A stretch of 23,197 nt of DNA from DTU036 sp964346475 (GCA_964346475.1 CAYFUM010000023.1:1-23197); one strand, 5' to 3'. Shown: positions 15,191-22,615, numbered from the stretch's first letter. The notes: a model not told the origin generated them from the letters alone. Numbers and translations: made by a program.

Positions 15191-16614
15191 AATAACTCCA
15201 AGACCTGCTTTATTCTAGCTAAAGCTCTCTCTTTGCCCAGAAGATAGATGCTGGTTACGAGCTCTGGCCCGTGGATTTCTCCGCTGCTAGCAATCCTAAG
15301 AGGCATAAAGAGCTTCTTGCCCTTGACTCCCTCCTCCTTCTGGCACTCCTTAATAGAGGCCTGGATCCCATCTTTATCAAAAGCTTCTAGGGACTCCAGT
15401 TTGGAGTAAAACCTCTCAAGAAGGGCTTTTACATGCTCCTCTTTAAGTACCTCTCTTGCATCCTCACCAATTATTATTTCATCCTCATAAAAACCCTCTA
15501 TATAGGGTAGAAGCTCATTAACCCTGTCCACCCTTTCCTTGACCAGCTCAATAATTTCAAGGACTTGATCCTTGTCCTTGCCCTCCAAAACATCCTGGTC
15601 CAGGAGGCTGTAGAGTCTATTATTATCAGTCTTTTTAATATACTGGTTGTTCATATAGTTGAGTTTATCAATATCGAAAACTCCACCGCTTCTAGAAACC
15701 CTCTCAAAGCTAAAGGCTTCAATCATTTCCTCAACAGACATAATTTCCCTATCGTCACCGGGATTCCAGCCCACCAGGGCAAGGAAGTTGACTAGGGCTT
15801 CAGGTAGATATCCCTTCTCCCTAAAATCAGAAACTGAAACGTCACCCTCCCTCTTGCTGAGTTTTTTTCTTGAGGTGCTTAGGATATTTGGCAGGTGGGC
15901 ATAGTAGGGTCTCTCCCAGCCAAAATAGTCATAGAGAACCAAGTGTTTGGGCACCGAACTAAGCCACTCTTCTCCCCTGATAACATGGCTGATTTCCATC
16001 AGGTGGTCATCAACAACCACCGCCAAATGGTAGGTGGGAAAGCCATCGGACTTTTGAATTACCTGGTCATCGCTATCATCGGAGTTCATTGAGATCCTCC
16101 CACGAACTAGATCATCAAAGACAAGATCCACATCCCTAGGCATTTTCATTCTAATTACGTAGGACTCTCCCGAGGCAATTCTCTCCTCTGCCTTTTTTCT
16201 ATCTAGATCTCTACAGTGGCCATCATAGCCATGGCCTCCAGCCTCTCTTAAACTATCCAGGCGCTCCCTGCTGCAAAAACAAGGATAGGCCTTGTCCTCT
16301 GCAAGTAACTGGTCTACATATTTCCTATATATATCCAAGCGCTTACTTTGAGTATAGGGCCCGTAGTCACCAAGGTCTTTAATCTCTCCATCTAGCTGGC
16401 TAGGTCCTTCATCGTGACTAATTCCCGTCCACTCCATTTCTCTAAGGAGGTTTTCCACCGCGTCTTCCACCAATCTTGACTGGTCGGTGTCCTCTATACG
16501 TAGGATATATTTCCCCTCGTTATGATGGGCAAACAAATAACAATACAATGCCGTTCTTAAACTTCCCACATGCACATAGCCCGTAGGGCTGGGTGCAAAT
16601 CTCACTCTTACCAC
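15187..16614 (-). CDS. gltX: Glutamyl-tRNA synthetase
   Basis: This class I synthetase (475 aa) attaches glutamate to tRNA-Glu. The HIGH equivalent is HVGS (15-18) in PSPTGYVHVGS and the KMSKS equivalent is KLSKR (251-255). A zinc-type cluster Cys112, Cys114 and Cys134 lies in the acceptor-binding insertion. Whether it is discriminating or also charges tRNA-Gln cannot be told from the sequence. The start is GTG (16612-16614), overlapping the TAG stop of the upstream Cys-rich gene by one base, and the next codons lead directly into the conserved RFAPSPTG. It overlaps cysS by 4 nt. Confidence 0.97.
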   Translation of the reverse strand: MVRVRFAPSPTGYVHVGSLRTALYCYLFAHHNEGKYILRIEDTDQSRLVEDAVENLLREMEWTGISHDEGPSQLDGEIKDLGDYGPYTQSKRLDIYRKYVDQLLAEDKAYPCFCSRERLDSLREAGGHGYDGHCRDLDRKKAEERIASGESYVIRMKMPRDVDLVFDDLVRGRISMNSDDSDDQVIQKSDGFPTYHLAVVVDDHLMEISHVIRGEEWLSSVPKHLVLYDYFGWERPYYAHLPNILSTSRKKLSKREGDVSVSDFREKGYLPEALVNFLALVGWNPGDDREIMSVEEMIEAFSFERVSRSGGVFDIDKLNYMNNQYIKKTDNNRLYSLLDQDVLEGKDKDQVLEIIELVKERVDRVNELLPYIEGFYEDEIIIGEDAREVLKEEHVKALLERFYSKLESLEAFDKDGIQASIKECQKEEGVKGKKLFMPLRIASSGEIHGPELVTSIYLLGKERALARIKQVLELL

Positions 16615-16862
16615 TAATCTTGCCTCCTAAAAATCAAATGCATCCTGCTCATTACAAAATCATAGCTGTCCTTGTCGTGGGGTCTAACACAACCTGAACA
16701 GTCCTTTATTCCATCATGAAAGCTAAAGTTTCCTCCACACTGGTCCCCCAGTAGATAGAGGGGGCAGTAGCAAAAAAGACAGTTGAACTCCTCTTTGGGA
16801 ATCCCCCTATGACAGGGGAAGTATTCACACCTTGGATTGGGGTTAAACCTATAATGTTCCAC
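16614..16862 (-). CDS. Cysteine-rich small domain protein (PF04071-like)
   Basis: The small protein (82 aa) has eight cysteines (12, 17, 28, 31, 33, 42, 55 and 58) and histidines including His18 and His62, in the order CEYFPCH, FNCLFCYCPLY, CGG, KDCSGCVRPH. This matches, from memory, the cysteine-rich small domain family PF04071, whose role is unknown and which may bind metal. The start chosen is GTG (16860-16862), with AAGGAGG eight bases upstream inside the ispF 3' end. A longer frame up to 16946 has no good site and overlaps ispF by almost 100 nt, so it is unlikely. The gene overlaps ispF by 14 nt and gltX by 1 nt. Its job in this operon is unknown. Confidence 0.85.
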   Translation of the reverse strand: MEHYRFNPNPRCEYFPCHRGIPKEEFNCLFCYCPLYLLGDQCGGNFSFHDGIKDCSGCVRPHDKDSYDFVMSRMHLIFRRQD

Positions 16863-17349
16863 TAAAGGGGCCTCCTTTTTTAACCATAAGGACAATACAT
16901 AGAGCCCCAAGGCCCTCTTTTTTTCCAATATCACCCATGGACTCACTAGTGGTGGCCTTTATGTTTATCCTTGACTCTTCAAGGCCACATAACCTTGCTA
17001 GGTTGGCCCTAATCCTATCCCTGTAGGGACCCAGCTTAGGTTCCTCACCTATAAGAGTAAGGTCGAGATTGCCTAAATAATAGCCCAGCTCCTGGGCCCT
17101 TGCCAGACTCCCACTCAAAATAAGAGAGCTGTCCATATCCTTCCATCTAGGATCCCTATCACTATAGTGCTGGCCTATATCACCCAGTCCCAGGGCCCCC
17201 AGGATTGCATCGCTGAGTGCATGGAGAAGAAGGTCGGCATCACTATGACCGACTAGGCCTAGCGGATAGTCAATCTCCACTCCCCCTAGAATCAGTTTTC
17301 TATTTGGTCCAAATCTATGAAAGTCAATTCCCTGGCCTATTCTTATCAT
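16849..17349 (-). CDS. ispF: 2-C-methyl-D-erythritol 2,4-cyclodiphosphate synthase
   Basis: IspF (166 aa) forms the cyclic diphosphate intermediate of the MEP isoprenoid pathway, the step after IspD and IspE. The zinc ligands Asp9, His11 and His43 are visible (GIDFHRF and GHSDADLLLHALSDA). The substrate motif IKATTSESMG near residue 130 and the KEGLGA segment follow. A trimeric enzyme is expected from the family. The C-terminus has a short extra tail compared with E. coli, which carries the ribosome binding site for the next gene. The ATG overlaps the ispD stop by four bases. Confidence 0.96.
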   Translation of the reverse strand: MIRIGQGIDFHRFGPNRKLILGGVEIDYPLGLVGHSDADLLLHALSDAILGALGLGDIGQHYSDRDPRWKDMDSSLILSGSLARAQELGYYLGNLDLTLIGEEPKLGPYRDRIRANLARLCGLEESRINIKATTSESMGDIGKKEGLGALCIVLMVKKGGPFSGTL

Positions 17350-17984
17350 TTGAGATACCTCATATCTGCCGATGAGGTAATCTTTCTATTTTCCTCACTA
17401 CCTGGGACAACATAAACCCTCTCACCCAAAATTTCTAGAGCAGAGGCGTCATCGGTAACAGATAGGCCCTCCTCTTCAACCTTTTTATAGGCCTCCCTTA
17501 AAAGACCAACCCTAAAACCCTGGGGGGTTTGAGCCAGGATATGTTCCTCCCTCTTAGGAGTAGCCCTTACTAGTCCCCCTTCAATTTTTTTGATGGTGTC
17601 GGTAACTGGAATTCCTAGAATGAAAGACTGGGATTTTACTGCCTTTTCAAGACACAAGTCTAAGAGCTCTCTATTAATAAAGGGCCGAGCCCCATCATGA
17701 ATAAGGACATAGTCCTCATCCTTCAAACCCTCGAGTCCTGAAATTACCGAATCCTGCCTTCTTTCTCCACCTTGACTGACAAGAAAGCCCCTATCTAGGG
17801 CTAGCTCCCTGATAAAGGGATTGGAGGTTACTACAATGACGCCATCAAGTCGCTTATCCACAGAAAAAACATCCAAACTATTCTCTATTACGGTTTTTCC
17901 GCGGAGGGGAAGAAGTAATTTGTTTATCCCCTGGCCCATGCGCTGGCTTTTTCCTGCTGCCAAAACAAGAACATAAATTCCCAT
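17346..17984 (-). CDS. ispD: 2-C-methyl-D-erythritol 4-phosphate cytidylyltransferase
   Basis: IspD (212 aa) adds CMP from CTP to methylerythritol phosphate in the MEP pathway. The nucleotide-binding motif LAAGKSQRMG (8-17) includes Arg15, and Lys22 follows in NKLLLPL. HDGARPF is at 96-102, the substrate motif PVTDTIK is near 125-131, and TDDAS and the final NRKIT segment are conserved. The ATG has GGGGG four bases upstream. It is the first gene of the eight-gene chain and is separated from csp by a terminator and a promoter. It is a separate protein from IspF, not a fusion. Confidence 0.96.
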   Translation of the reverse strand: MGIYVLVLAAGKSQRMGQGINKLLLPLRGKTVIENSLDVFSVDKRLDGVIVVTSNPFIRELALDRGFLVSQGGERRQDSVISGLEGLKDEDYVLIHDGARPFINRELLDLCLEKAVKSQSFILGIPVTDTIKKIEGGLVRATPKREEHILAQTPQGFRVGLLREAYKKVEEEGLSVTDDASALEILGERVYVVPGSEENRKITSSADMRYLK

Positions 17985-18002
17985 ATCGCCCCCTAATATT
18001 TA

Positions 18003-18037
18003 TATATCAATAATACCACAGCCATGGTTTAAAAGTC
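18003..18037 (-). promoter_or_regulatory. Probable promoter of the ispD operon
   Basis: On the minus strand a -10 box TATTAT (18010-18015) has TGG directly upstream (extended -10). The -35 region is weak; TCGACT at 18-nt spacing is the best match. It begins right after the csp terminator, and the expected +1 is A. This is the only promoter-like site seen before the eight-gene chain. Confidence 0.45.
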
Positions 18038-18045
18038 GACAAGAT

Positions 18046-18073
18046 GAAAAAAAGCCCGCTTATCAGCAGGCTT
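18046..18073 (-). terminator. Terminator of the csp gene
   Basis: On the minus strand AAGCCTGC (18066-18073) and GCGGGCTT (18052-18059) pair over 8 bp, with one G-U pair, and are followed by seven T residues. It lies 20 nt beyond the csp stop codon. Confidence 0.85.
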
Positions 18074-18092
18074 CTTTCCATCAATCAAATAA

Positions 18093-18308
18093 TTAGGCTT
18101 CTACTCTAACGTTTACAGCACGCTCGCCTTTACCGTTTCTAGTGTCATCTTCTAGATCAAAGCTAACTTTTTGACCTTCGTGAAGTTCTTTATATCCATC
18201 TCCTTGGATAGCTGAAAAATGTACAAATACATCTCCGCCGCCATCTTCTCTAGATATAAAACCAAATCCTTTTGTTGAGTTAAACCATTTTACTGTTCCT
18301 TTATTCAC
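18093..18308 (-). CDS. csp: Cold-shock domain protein
   Basis: This 71-aa single-domain protein binds single-stranded RNA and DNA and acts as an RNA chaperone. It starts MNKGTVKWFN and has RNP1 KGFGFI (13-18) and RNP2 VFVHFSAI (27-34). The aromatic residues Trp8, Phe15, Phe17, Phe28 and Phe31 form the nucleic-acid-binding face. The start codon is GTG (18306-18308), with AGGAGG eight bases upstream. The promoter is about 100 nt upstream and an intrinsic terminator lies inside the 5' leader, so expression probably needs readthrough of that hairpin. A clear terminator follows. Cold induction is suggested only by the family; many Csp proteins are constitutive. Confidence 0.96.
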   Translation of the reverse strand: MNKGTVKWFNSTKGFGFISREDGGGDVFVHFSAIQGDGYKELHEGQKVSFDLEDDTRNGKGERAVNVRVEA

Positions 18309-18346
18309 GAAAGAAACCTCCTAAATATTTTTACTTCCATGACACT

Positions 18347-18383
18347 AAAAAAGCCCATTTCTACATCTGATGTAAAAATAGGC
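18347..18383 (-). terminator. Intrinsic terminator inside the csp leader
   Basis: On the minus strand the arms GCCTATTTTTACATC and GATGTAGAAATGGGC (18369-18383 and 18353-18367) can pair along their length, with two G-U pairs and a tight tip, and are followed by six T residues. It lies after the csp promoter and about 40 nt before the csp start codon, and no other gene upstream on this strand needs it. It therefore looks like an attenuator, or the end of a short leader RNA of about 60 nt. Confidence 0.75.
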
Positions 18384-18392
18384 TGGTATTGG

Positions 18393-18398
18393 TACATC
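18393..18398 (-). other. Possible alternative-pairing element in the csp leader
   Basis: The bases GATGTA near the start of the csp transcript can pair with TACATC in the 5' arm of the leader terminator (18369-18374). The same bases can also form a small hairpin with the upstream ACAT. The pairing is short compared with the terminator stem, so alone it is unlikely to prevent termination. Confidence 0.25.
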
Positions 18399-18404
18399 GA
18401 AATA

Positions 18405-18440
18405 TGTATATATCATACTCCAAGGAAATATCTTTGTAAA
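18405..18440 (-). promoter_or_regulatory. Promoter of csp
   Basis: On the minus strand a -35 box TTTACA (18435-18440) and a -10 box TATGAT (18412-18417) are separated by 17 nt, each one base from the consensus. The expected +1 (18405) is A. It gives a leader of about 97 nt, a common length for cold-shock mRNAs. Confidence 0.75.
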
Positions 18441-18610
18441 GTGATATTTAAAGACTATTTTGAAACAATTGCCAACTGCTCTATCGAGATAACTGGAAAC
18501 TTTCTCTTAAGAGGCCAGATCTAGAAAGCTCCTCCTAGCCCAGAGCTTTTAAACACAAAAATTACTATTTCTCAGGTTAAAGTCCCTCTTTCTGCTAGTT
18601 TCACCCTGGA

Positions 18611-18647
18611 TTGACACCAACCTTCTTCAAGTGTTACCTTTAAACTG
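18611..18647 (+). promoter_or_regulatory. Possible promoter of the ABC exporter operon
   Basis: A perfect -35 box TTGACA (18611-18616) is followed at 18 nt by TACCTT (18635-18640), which has TG one base upstream. The -10 hexamer is weak, so strength or activation cannot be judged. No regulator gene or clear operator was recognised nearby. Confidence 0.45.
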
Positions 18648-18677
18648 TCCTTATTCTATAAGTAAGTGGAGGCTCCC

Positions 18678-20390
18678 TTGTTTACATTAATAAAAGAGCT
18701 TGACTGGTTTTATAAGAGTCATAAAAAGCCCTACACAATTGCCCTAATTAGCCTGGTTTTAATTGATATATTTATTTTAGTTCCTCCCATGCTGGTAGGA
18801 ATTATTAGTGATGGCCTGGAGAGGGCCAGTCTATCCTTTGAAAATTTCAAACTCCTCATCGCACTTTTATTTATTCTGAGCCTTTTAAATTATCTCCTAG
18901 GCTACTTTGCTGACTTCTACCTATTTAATGCTGCCAACAGTGCCATGAATGAACTAAGAAAGAAGATCATGACCAAGCTAATAAAGCAAAATCCCTTTTT
19001 CTTTCACCAGCATAGTAGCGGAGAAATCATGGCCAGGTCTACCAGTGATGTAAGCAGCCTTGGTGACTACACGGGTTTTGGCATGATGGCCCTTATGGAT
19101 AGCACCCTTTACCCAGCTTTAATCCTTCTTCTTATGGCTAGGATCTCCTGGCAGCTCACCCTGGTCAGTGTTATCCCCTTTCCTCTACTAATAGTTACAT
19201 CTAAATATCTTGAAGATAAAATTGACCAGTCCTTTTCTAGTGCCCAAAATAGAACCGATGAGCTCAGCGCCAAGGTTCTGGCCCATGCCAGGGGACTTAG
19301 GATTCTAAGAGCCTATATCCAGGAAGACACTGAGCTGGATGAGTTTTCTAAATTGAGCCTGGCTCTAAGGGATGATAGAAACCAGGTTTCAAAGTATATA
19401 ACCCTCTACAGTTTAACCACTAGAATGATTCCCGGCCTGGGTTTTTTTCTTTCCATGGCCTTTGGCGCCTCTTTACTAAAAGAAAGCCTAATAACACTGG
19501 GAGGCCTTGTATCAATAAGTCTCTATCTGGGCATGCTTAGCTGGCCTATGATGGCCTTTGGTGAATATATGGCTGTCAACCAGCAGGCCAAGACCAGCTG
19601 GAGGAGGATAGAAAAGCTCCTAGCCTTTGATGATGAACCTCTGCCCCAAGGTGGACCTATCCCACCGGGTGAAAACATCAGCTTTAAGGATGTGAATTTT
19701 AACTACAAGGACTCCCAGGGCCTTATCCAGGTTAGTCTAGAAATCCCCCAAGGCAAAAAACTAGGTATTGTTGGCCCAATAGGGTCGGGAAAAACCACCC
19801 TTCTTAGACAACTCCTGGCCATCTATCCTCCAGCCCAGGGCATCTCAATTGATGGAGAGGATTTTGATAGGATTAATCTGGAGATCTATCGCAGCCAACT
19901 GGGCTTTGTCCCCCAGGAACATGTCCTCTTCTCTAAAAGTCTTAGGGATAACATCCTACTAGGTGATCATGAAGAAAGTGACCTAATGGAGGTTTTAGAC
20001 CGGGCAGGCTTTATACCAGATCTTGAGGAGATGCCCCAGGGTCTAGATACTCTGCTTGGTGAAAATGGAATCAACCTCTCTGGAGGACAAAAACAAAGGC
20101 TCAGCCTAGCTAGAGCCCTTTACAGGCAGCCCAGCCTCCTGCTCCTGGATGACACCCTCTCTGCCGTTGACAACCTTACCCAGAGCTATATCGAGAGGCA
20201 GTTTGATAAGCTTCCCAGGTCTACAAGCCTAGTTATTATTAGCCATAGACTTTCAGCTGTAAAAAATTGCGACGAAATCCTTGTTCTCCAGGAGGGTCGA
20301 ATTGTTGAAAGAGGCCTTCACCACCAGCTTCTTGCAAACAAGGCTTGGTACTATGAGCAGTGGATTAAGCAGGAGGCTAGCTATGAATAA
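18678..20390 (+). CDS. ABC exporter half-transporter, degenerate ATPase subunit
   Basis: This protein of about 570 aa has an N-terminal transmembrane domain with six predicted helices (first about 20-45) and a C-terminal ATPase domain. Walker A is GPIGSGKTT (about 365-373), the Q-loop VPQEHVLFS, the signature LSGGQKQR (about 465), and the H-loop ISHRLS. In Walker B (LLLLDDTLSAVD) Asp replaces the catalytic Glu. This is the pattern of the non-canonical subunit in heterodimeric exporters such as TM287/288, LmrCD and BmrCD. The likely start is TTG at 18678, with GGAGG five bases upstream; a GTG at 18666 adds four residues but lacks a site. The second subunit overlaps by 8 nt. Substrate is unknown; drugs, lipids or peptides are possible. 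Confidence 0.9.
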   Translation: MFTLIKELDWFYKSHKKPYTIALISLVLIDIFILVPPMLVGIISDGLERASLSFENFKLLIALLFILSLLNYLLGYFADFYLFNAANSAMNELRKKIMTKLIKQNPFFFHQHSSGEIMARSTSDVSSLGDYTGFGMMALMDSTLYPALILLLMARISWQLTLVSVIPFPLLIVTSKYLEDKIDQSFSSAQNRTDELSAKVLAHARGLRILRAYIQEDTELDEFSKLSLALRDDRNQVSKYITLYSLTTRMIPGLGFFLSMAFGASLLKESLITLGGLVSISLYLGMLSWPMMAFGEYMAVNQQAKTSWRRIEKLLAFDDEPLPQGGPIPPGENISFKDVNFNYKDSQGLIQVSLEIPQGKKLGIVGPIGSGKTTLLRQLLAIYPPAQGISIDGEDFDRINLEIYRSQLGFVPQEHVLFSKSLRDNILLGDHEESDLMEVLDRAGFIPDLEEMPQGLDTLLGENGINLSGGQKQRLSLARALYRQPSLLLLDDTLSAVDNLTQSYIERQFDKLPRSTSLVIISHRLSAVKNCDEILVLQEGRIVERGLHHQLLANKAWYYEQWIKQEASYE

Positions 20391-22098
20391 ATTTCTAATA
20401 AAGATAGCCCTTAGAGAAAGAAAAAATCTCCTTATTAGCCTGGCCCTAGCCCTAATAACAGTTGCTTCAGAGCTTATATCCCCTCTTATTTTGGCCCGCC
20501 TTCTAGACAAAGAGTTAATTGAGGGCCAAGGGGCAAGAGATCAAGGTCTTTTTATGAAGCTCCTCCTTGTCTATCTCTTATTTATAATACTGGGATCAGT
20601 CTTTTCATTTTTGGCAAACTATGGATTTCAAAGGGCAGCCAACAGCATTTCCTCCCATCTACAAAGGGAGATGTTTGCCTGGGTACAAAAGCTTCCCATA
20701 GCATACTTTGACAAGCAGCCCTCAGGCCGACTGGTTTCTAGGATTGTTAACGATGCCAACGATGTTAGAATCCTCTTTCAGACTGTGCTTTCACAAATGC
20801 TGATTGCACTTTTATACCTGATAGGAATCTATTCATTACTTTTTATTAGGGAGGTAAAGCTGGGCCTTATCGCCCTAGTCCCCCTGCCCCTTATGGCTAC
20901 TCTAATCTATGTCTATGGCAGTAAGGCCAGCCTATATAACACCAGCTATCGCCAGCAGCTCAGCGCTGTAAACGCCCATATAAGCGAGAGTATTCAAGGA
21001 ATGTCCCTAATGCAGAGCATGGGCAAGGAAGCTTTACTGCTAGAGGAATATGAAGAAACCAGCGAAAATCTCTATAAAACCGGTGTCAAGATGACCCAGC
21101 TTGAAGCTCTCTTTAGCTGGAACGCCGTTGGTTTTCTTGGGGCCTTTACCAGAGCCTTTATCCTTCTAGTCTTTGGACTTGGCTATTACCAAGGAGGCTA
21201 TTTTAGCCTGGGCAACATGTATTTACTGATAGACTTCTCCATTAAAATCTTTAACCAGCTTCAAAATATCATGCAGCGCATAGGCCAGCTGGAAAGCGCC
21301 AAGGGTGCCTACAAGCACCTAAGCCAGCTACTAGAAGAAAAACCAATGCATGAGAGGCATGGACAAATAGACTTTAAAGGTGGTCTTAGCTTTTCCAATG
21401 TTAGCTTTAGCTACAATAAAGACCAGCAAATCCTAAGAGATCTGTCCTTTAAACTAGAACCCGGAAAGACCCTGGCCATAGTGGGAAGCACCGGGTCTGG
21501 AAAAAGTACAATTATGAACCTGGTTTTTGGCTTCTATCCCTATGAAAAGGGAGAAATACTTGTGGATAACAGCCCTCTTTCAAGCCTGGATATCAGGGAC
21601 TTTAGGAGGCAGTGCGCTATAGTTCTCCAGGAGCCCTACCTTATAAGGGCAAGTCTATACGAAAACATTGCCTTTGGCAGAGAGAATATTAAAAAGGAGG
21701 ATGCTCTTAAGGCTTTGGAGGAGTTGGGAGGAGAAAGGCTCCTAGACAAACTACCCCAGGGCATCGATGGCCTTATTGATCAGGATGGAGCCAACCTAAG
21801 TTCCGGCGAGAAGCAGCTAGTCAGTTTTGCCAGGGCTATGGTAGGCAACCCAAAGCTTCTTCTCCTAGATGAAGCCACAGCAAATATAGATTCTGGAACA
21901 GAGGCTCTTATACAAGAAAGTATAAAGAGGATTTCCAAGGGCAGGTCTACCATTATTATCGCCCATAGGCTATCCACCATCCAGCATGCCGATGAGATAA
22001 TCCTCCTCTCCCAGGGCCAAATAATTGAAAGAGGAAACCACGAAGAGTTGCTAAATAAAAAAGGTGCCTACTACAGACTCCTAAATGAGACAAACTAA
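20383..22098 (+). CDS. ABC exporter half-transporter, catalytic subunit
   Basis: This 571-aa protein has a six-helix transmembrane domain (about 1-310) and an ATPase domain. Walker A is GSTGSGKST (about 366-374), the Q-loop VLQEPYLIR, Walker B LLLLDEATANID with the catalytic Glu, and the H-loop IIAHRLST. Its signature LSSGEKQL (about 471) departs from LSGGQ. Together with the upstream subunit's Asp this gives one consensus and one degenerate ATP site, as expected for a heterodimer. The start chosen is ATG (20383) with AGGAGG six bases upstream inside the first gene; an upstream in-frame ATG is less likely. The stop codon overlaps the stop of the convergent deaminase gene. The exporter's substrate is not evident. 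Confidence 0.92.
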   Translation: MNKFLIKIALRERKNLLISLALALITVASELISPLILARLLDKELIEGQGARDQGLFMKLLLVYLLFIILGSVFSFLANYGFQRAANSISSHLQREMFAWVQKLPIAYFDKQPSGRLVSRIVNDANDVRILFQTVLSQMLIALLYLIGIYSLLFIREVKLGLIALVPLPLMATLIYVYGSKASLYNTSYRQQLSAVNAHISESIQGMSLMQSMGKEALLLEEYEETSENLYKTGVKMTQLEALFSWNAVGFLGAFTRAFILLVFGLGYYQGGYFSLGNMYLLIDFSIKIFNQLQNIMQRIGQLESAKGAYKHLSQLLEEKPMHERHGQIDFKGGLSFSNVSFSYNKDQQILRDLSFKLEPGKTLAIVGSTGSGKSTIMNLVFGFYPYEKGEILVDNSPLSSLDIRDFRRQCAIVLQEPYLIRASLYENIAFGRENIKKEDALKALEELGGERLLDKLPQGIDGLIDQDGANLSSGEKQLVSFARAMVGNPKLLLLDEATANIDSGTEALIQESIKRISKGRSTIIIAHRLSTIQHADEIILLSQGQIIERGNHEELLNKKGAYYRLLNETN

Positions 22099-22595
22099 TC
22101 CAGGCTACAGGCCTGGGTTTTCTTTTTAAAAGACTCTCTATGCAGCTCAAAAATCCTTTCAGCAAACTCTTCCACAGGGCCCTCAACCAGGGTATCTCTT
22201 ATTACCTCTTCTATAGCCAGGCTTCGCACTCTGGAGGCCTCTTGGCCAAGCTTTTCCATCCACTGGATTAGTTGCTTGGAAGAAGAGGCATAGACTATCC
22301 TACCCAGGCCAACCCAGCCATGGGCAGCGGAGCACATGGGGCAGTGCTCACCTGAGGTATAGACCGTAGAGCTAGCCCTTTCCTGGGGACTTAGGTTGCT
22401 GGCAGCCCAACGTGCTATGTTAAATTCAGGGTGCTGGGTGTGGTCCCCACCAGCAACCTGGTTATGGTCTTCATAGAGGACTTCACCCTCCTCTGAAACT
22501 AAAATAGATCCAAAGGGTTCATCTCCCTTTCTGAGGGCTATTTCAGCCAGATCAACACATCTTTTTAAATACTCTATATCCTTAGCTGATATCAT
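22095..22595 (-). CDS. Nucleoside deaminase, cytidine/deoxycytidylate deaminase fold
   Basis: This 166-aa cytosolic protein has the zinc site His55-Pro-Glu57 (HPEFN) and Cys85-Pro-Met-Cys88 (GEHCPMC). Glu57 is the proton shuttle. The HPEF variant of the usual HAE motif, plus the following ARWAASNLSP and AAHGWVGLGRIVYASSS stretches, match a conserved group of nucleoside deaminases of unproven substrate. Guanine, cytosine or other amino-base substrates are possible. It is not TadA, which has HAE and differs in length and motifs. The ATG has GGAGGAG upstream. It is convergent with the ABC exporter, and its last codons contain that operon's terminator. Confidence 0.85.
   Translation of the reverse strand: MISAKDIEYLKRCVDLAEIALRKGDEPFGSILVSEEGEVLYEDHNQVAGGDHTQHPEFNIARWAASNLSPQERASSTVYTSGEHCPMCSAAHGWVGLGRIVYASSSKQLIQWMEKLGQEASRVRSLAIEEVIRDTLVEGPVEEFAERIFELHRESFKKKTQACSLD
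22100..22127 (+). terminator. Terminator of the ABC exporter operon, inside the deaminase gene
   Basis: CCAGGC (22100-22105) pairs with GCCTGG (22111-22116) around a 5-nt loop, followed by GTTTTCTTTTT. It begins one base after the exporter stop codon. On the opposite strand the same bases encode the last residues of the deaminase. Confidence 0.85.
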
Positions 22596-22615
22596 ATCTC
22601 CTCCAAATCTGGACT

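Noticed and set aside
16863..16946. Longer form of the Cys-rich protein with 28 extra N-terminal residues
   Set aside because: The extension lies entirely inside ispF in another frame, has no binding site, and the family similarity begins at the GTG start.
18305..18340. An 11-codon upstream frame (ATG at 18338-18340 on the minus strand) whose stop overlaps the csp GTG start and which contains tandem AGG AGG codons
   Set aside because: The AGG codons are simply the csp ribosome binding site, and the ATG has no binding site of its own. A leader peptide cannot be excluded but is not supported.
18339..18524. A 61-codon plus-strand frame in the csp leader region
   Set aside because: It is antisense to the csp promoter and leader terminator, has no ribosome binding site and no recognisable protein features.
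18525..18550. Hairpin AAAGCTC/GAGCTTT before the ABC exporter promoter
   Set aside because: It has an 11-nt loop and only a short T run, and no gene ends upstream on the plus strand, so neither a terminator nor a T-box could be supported.
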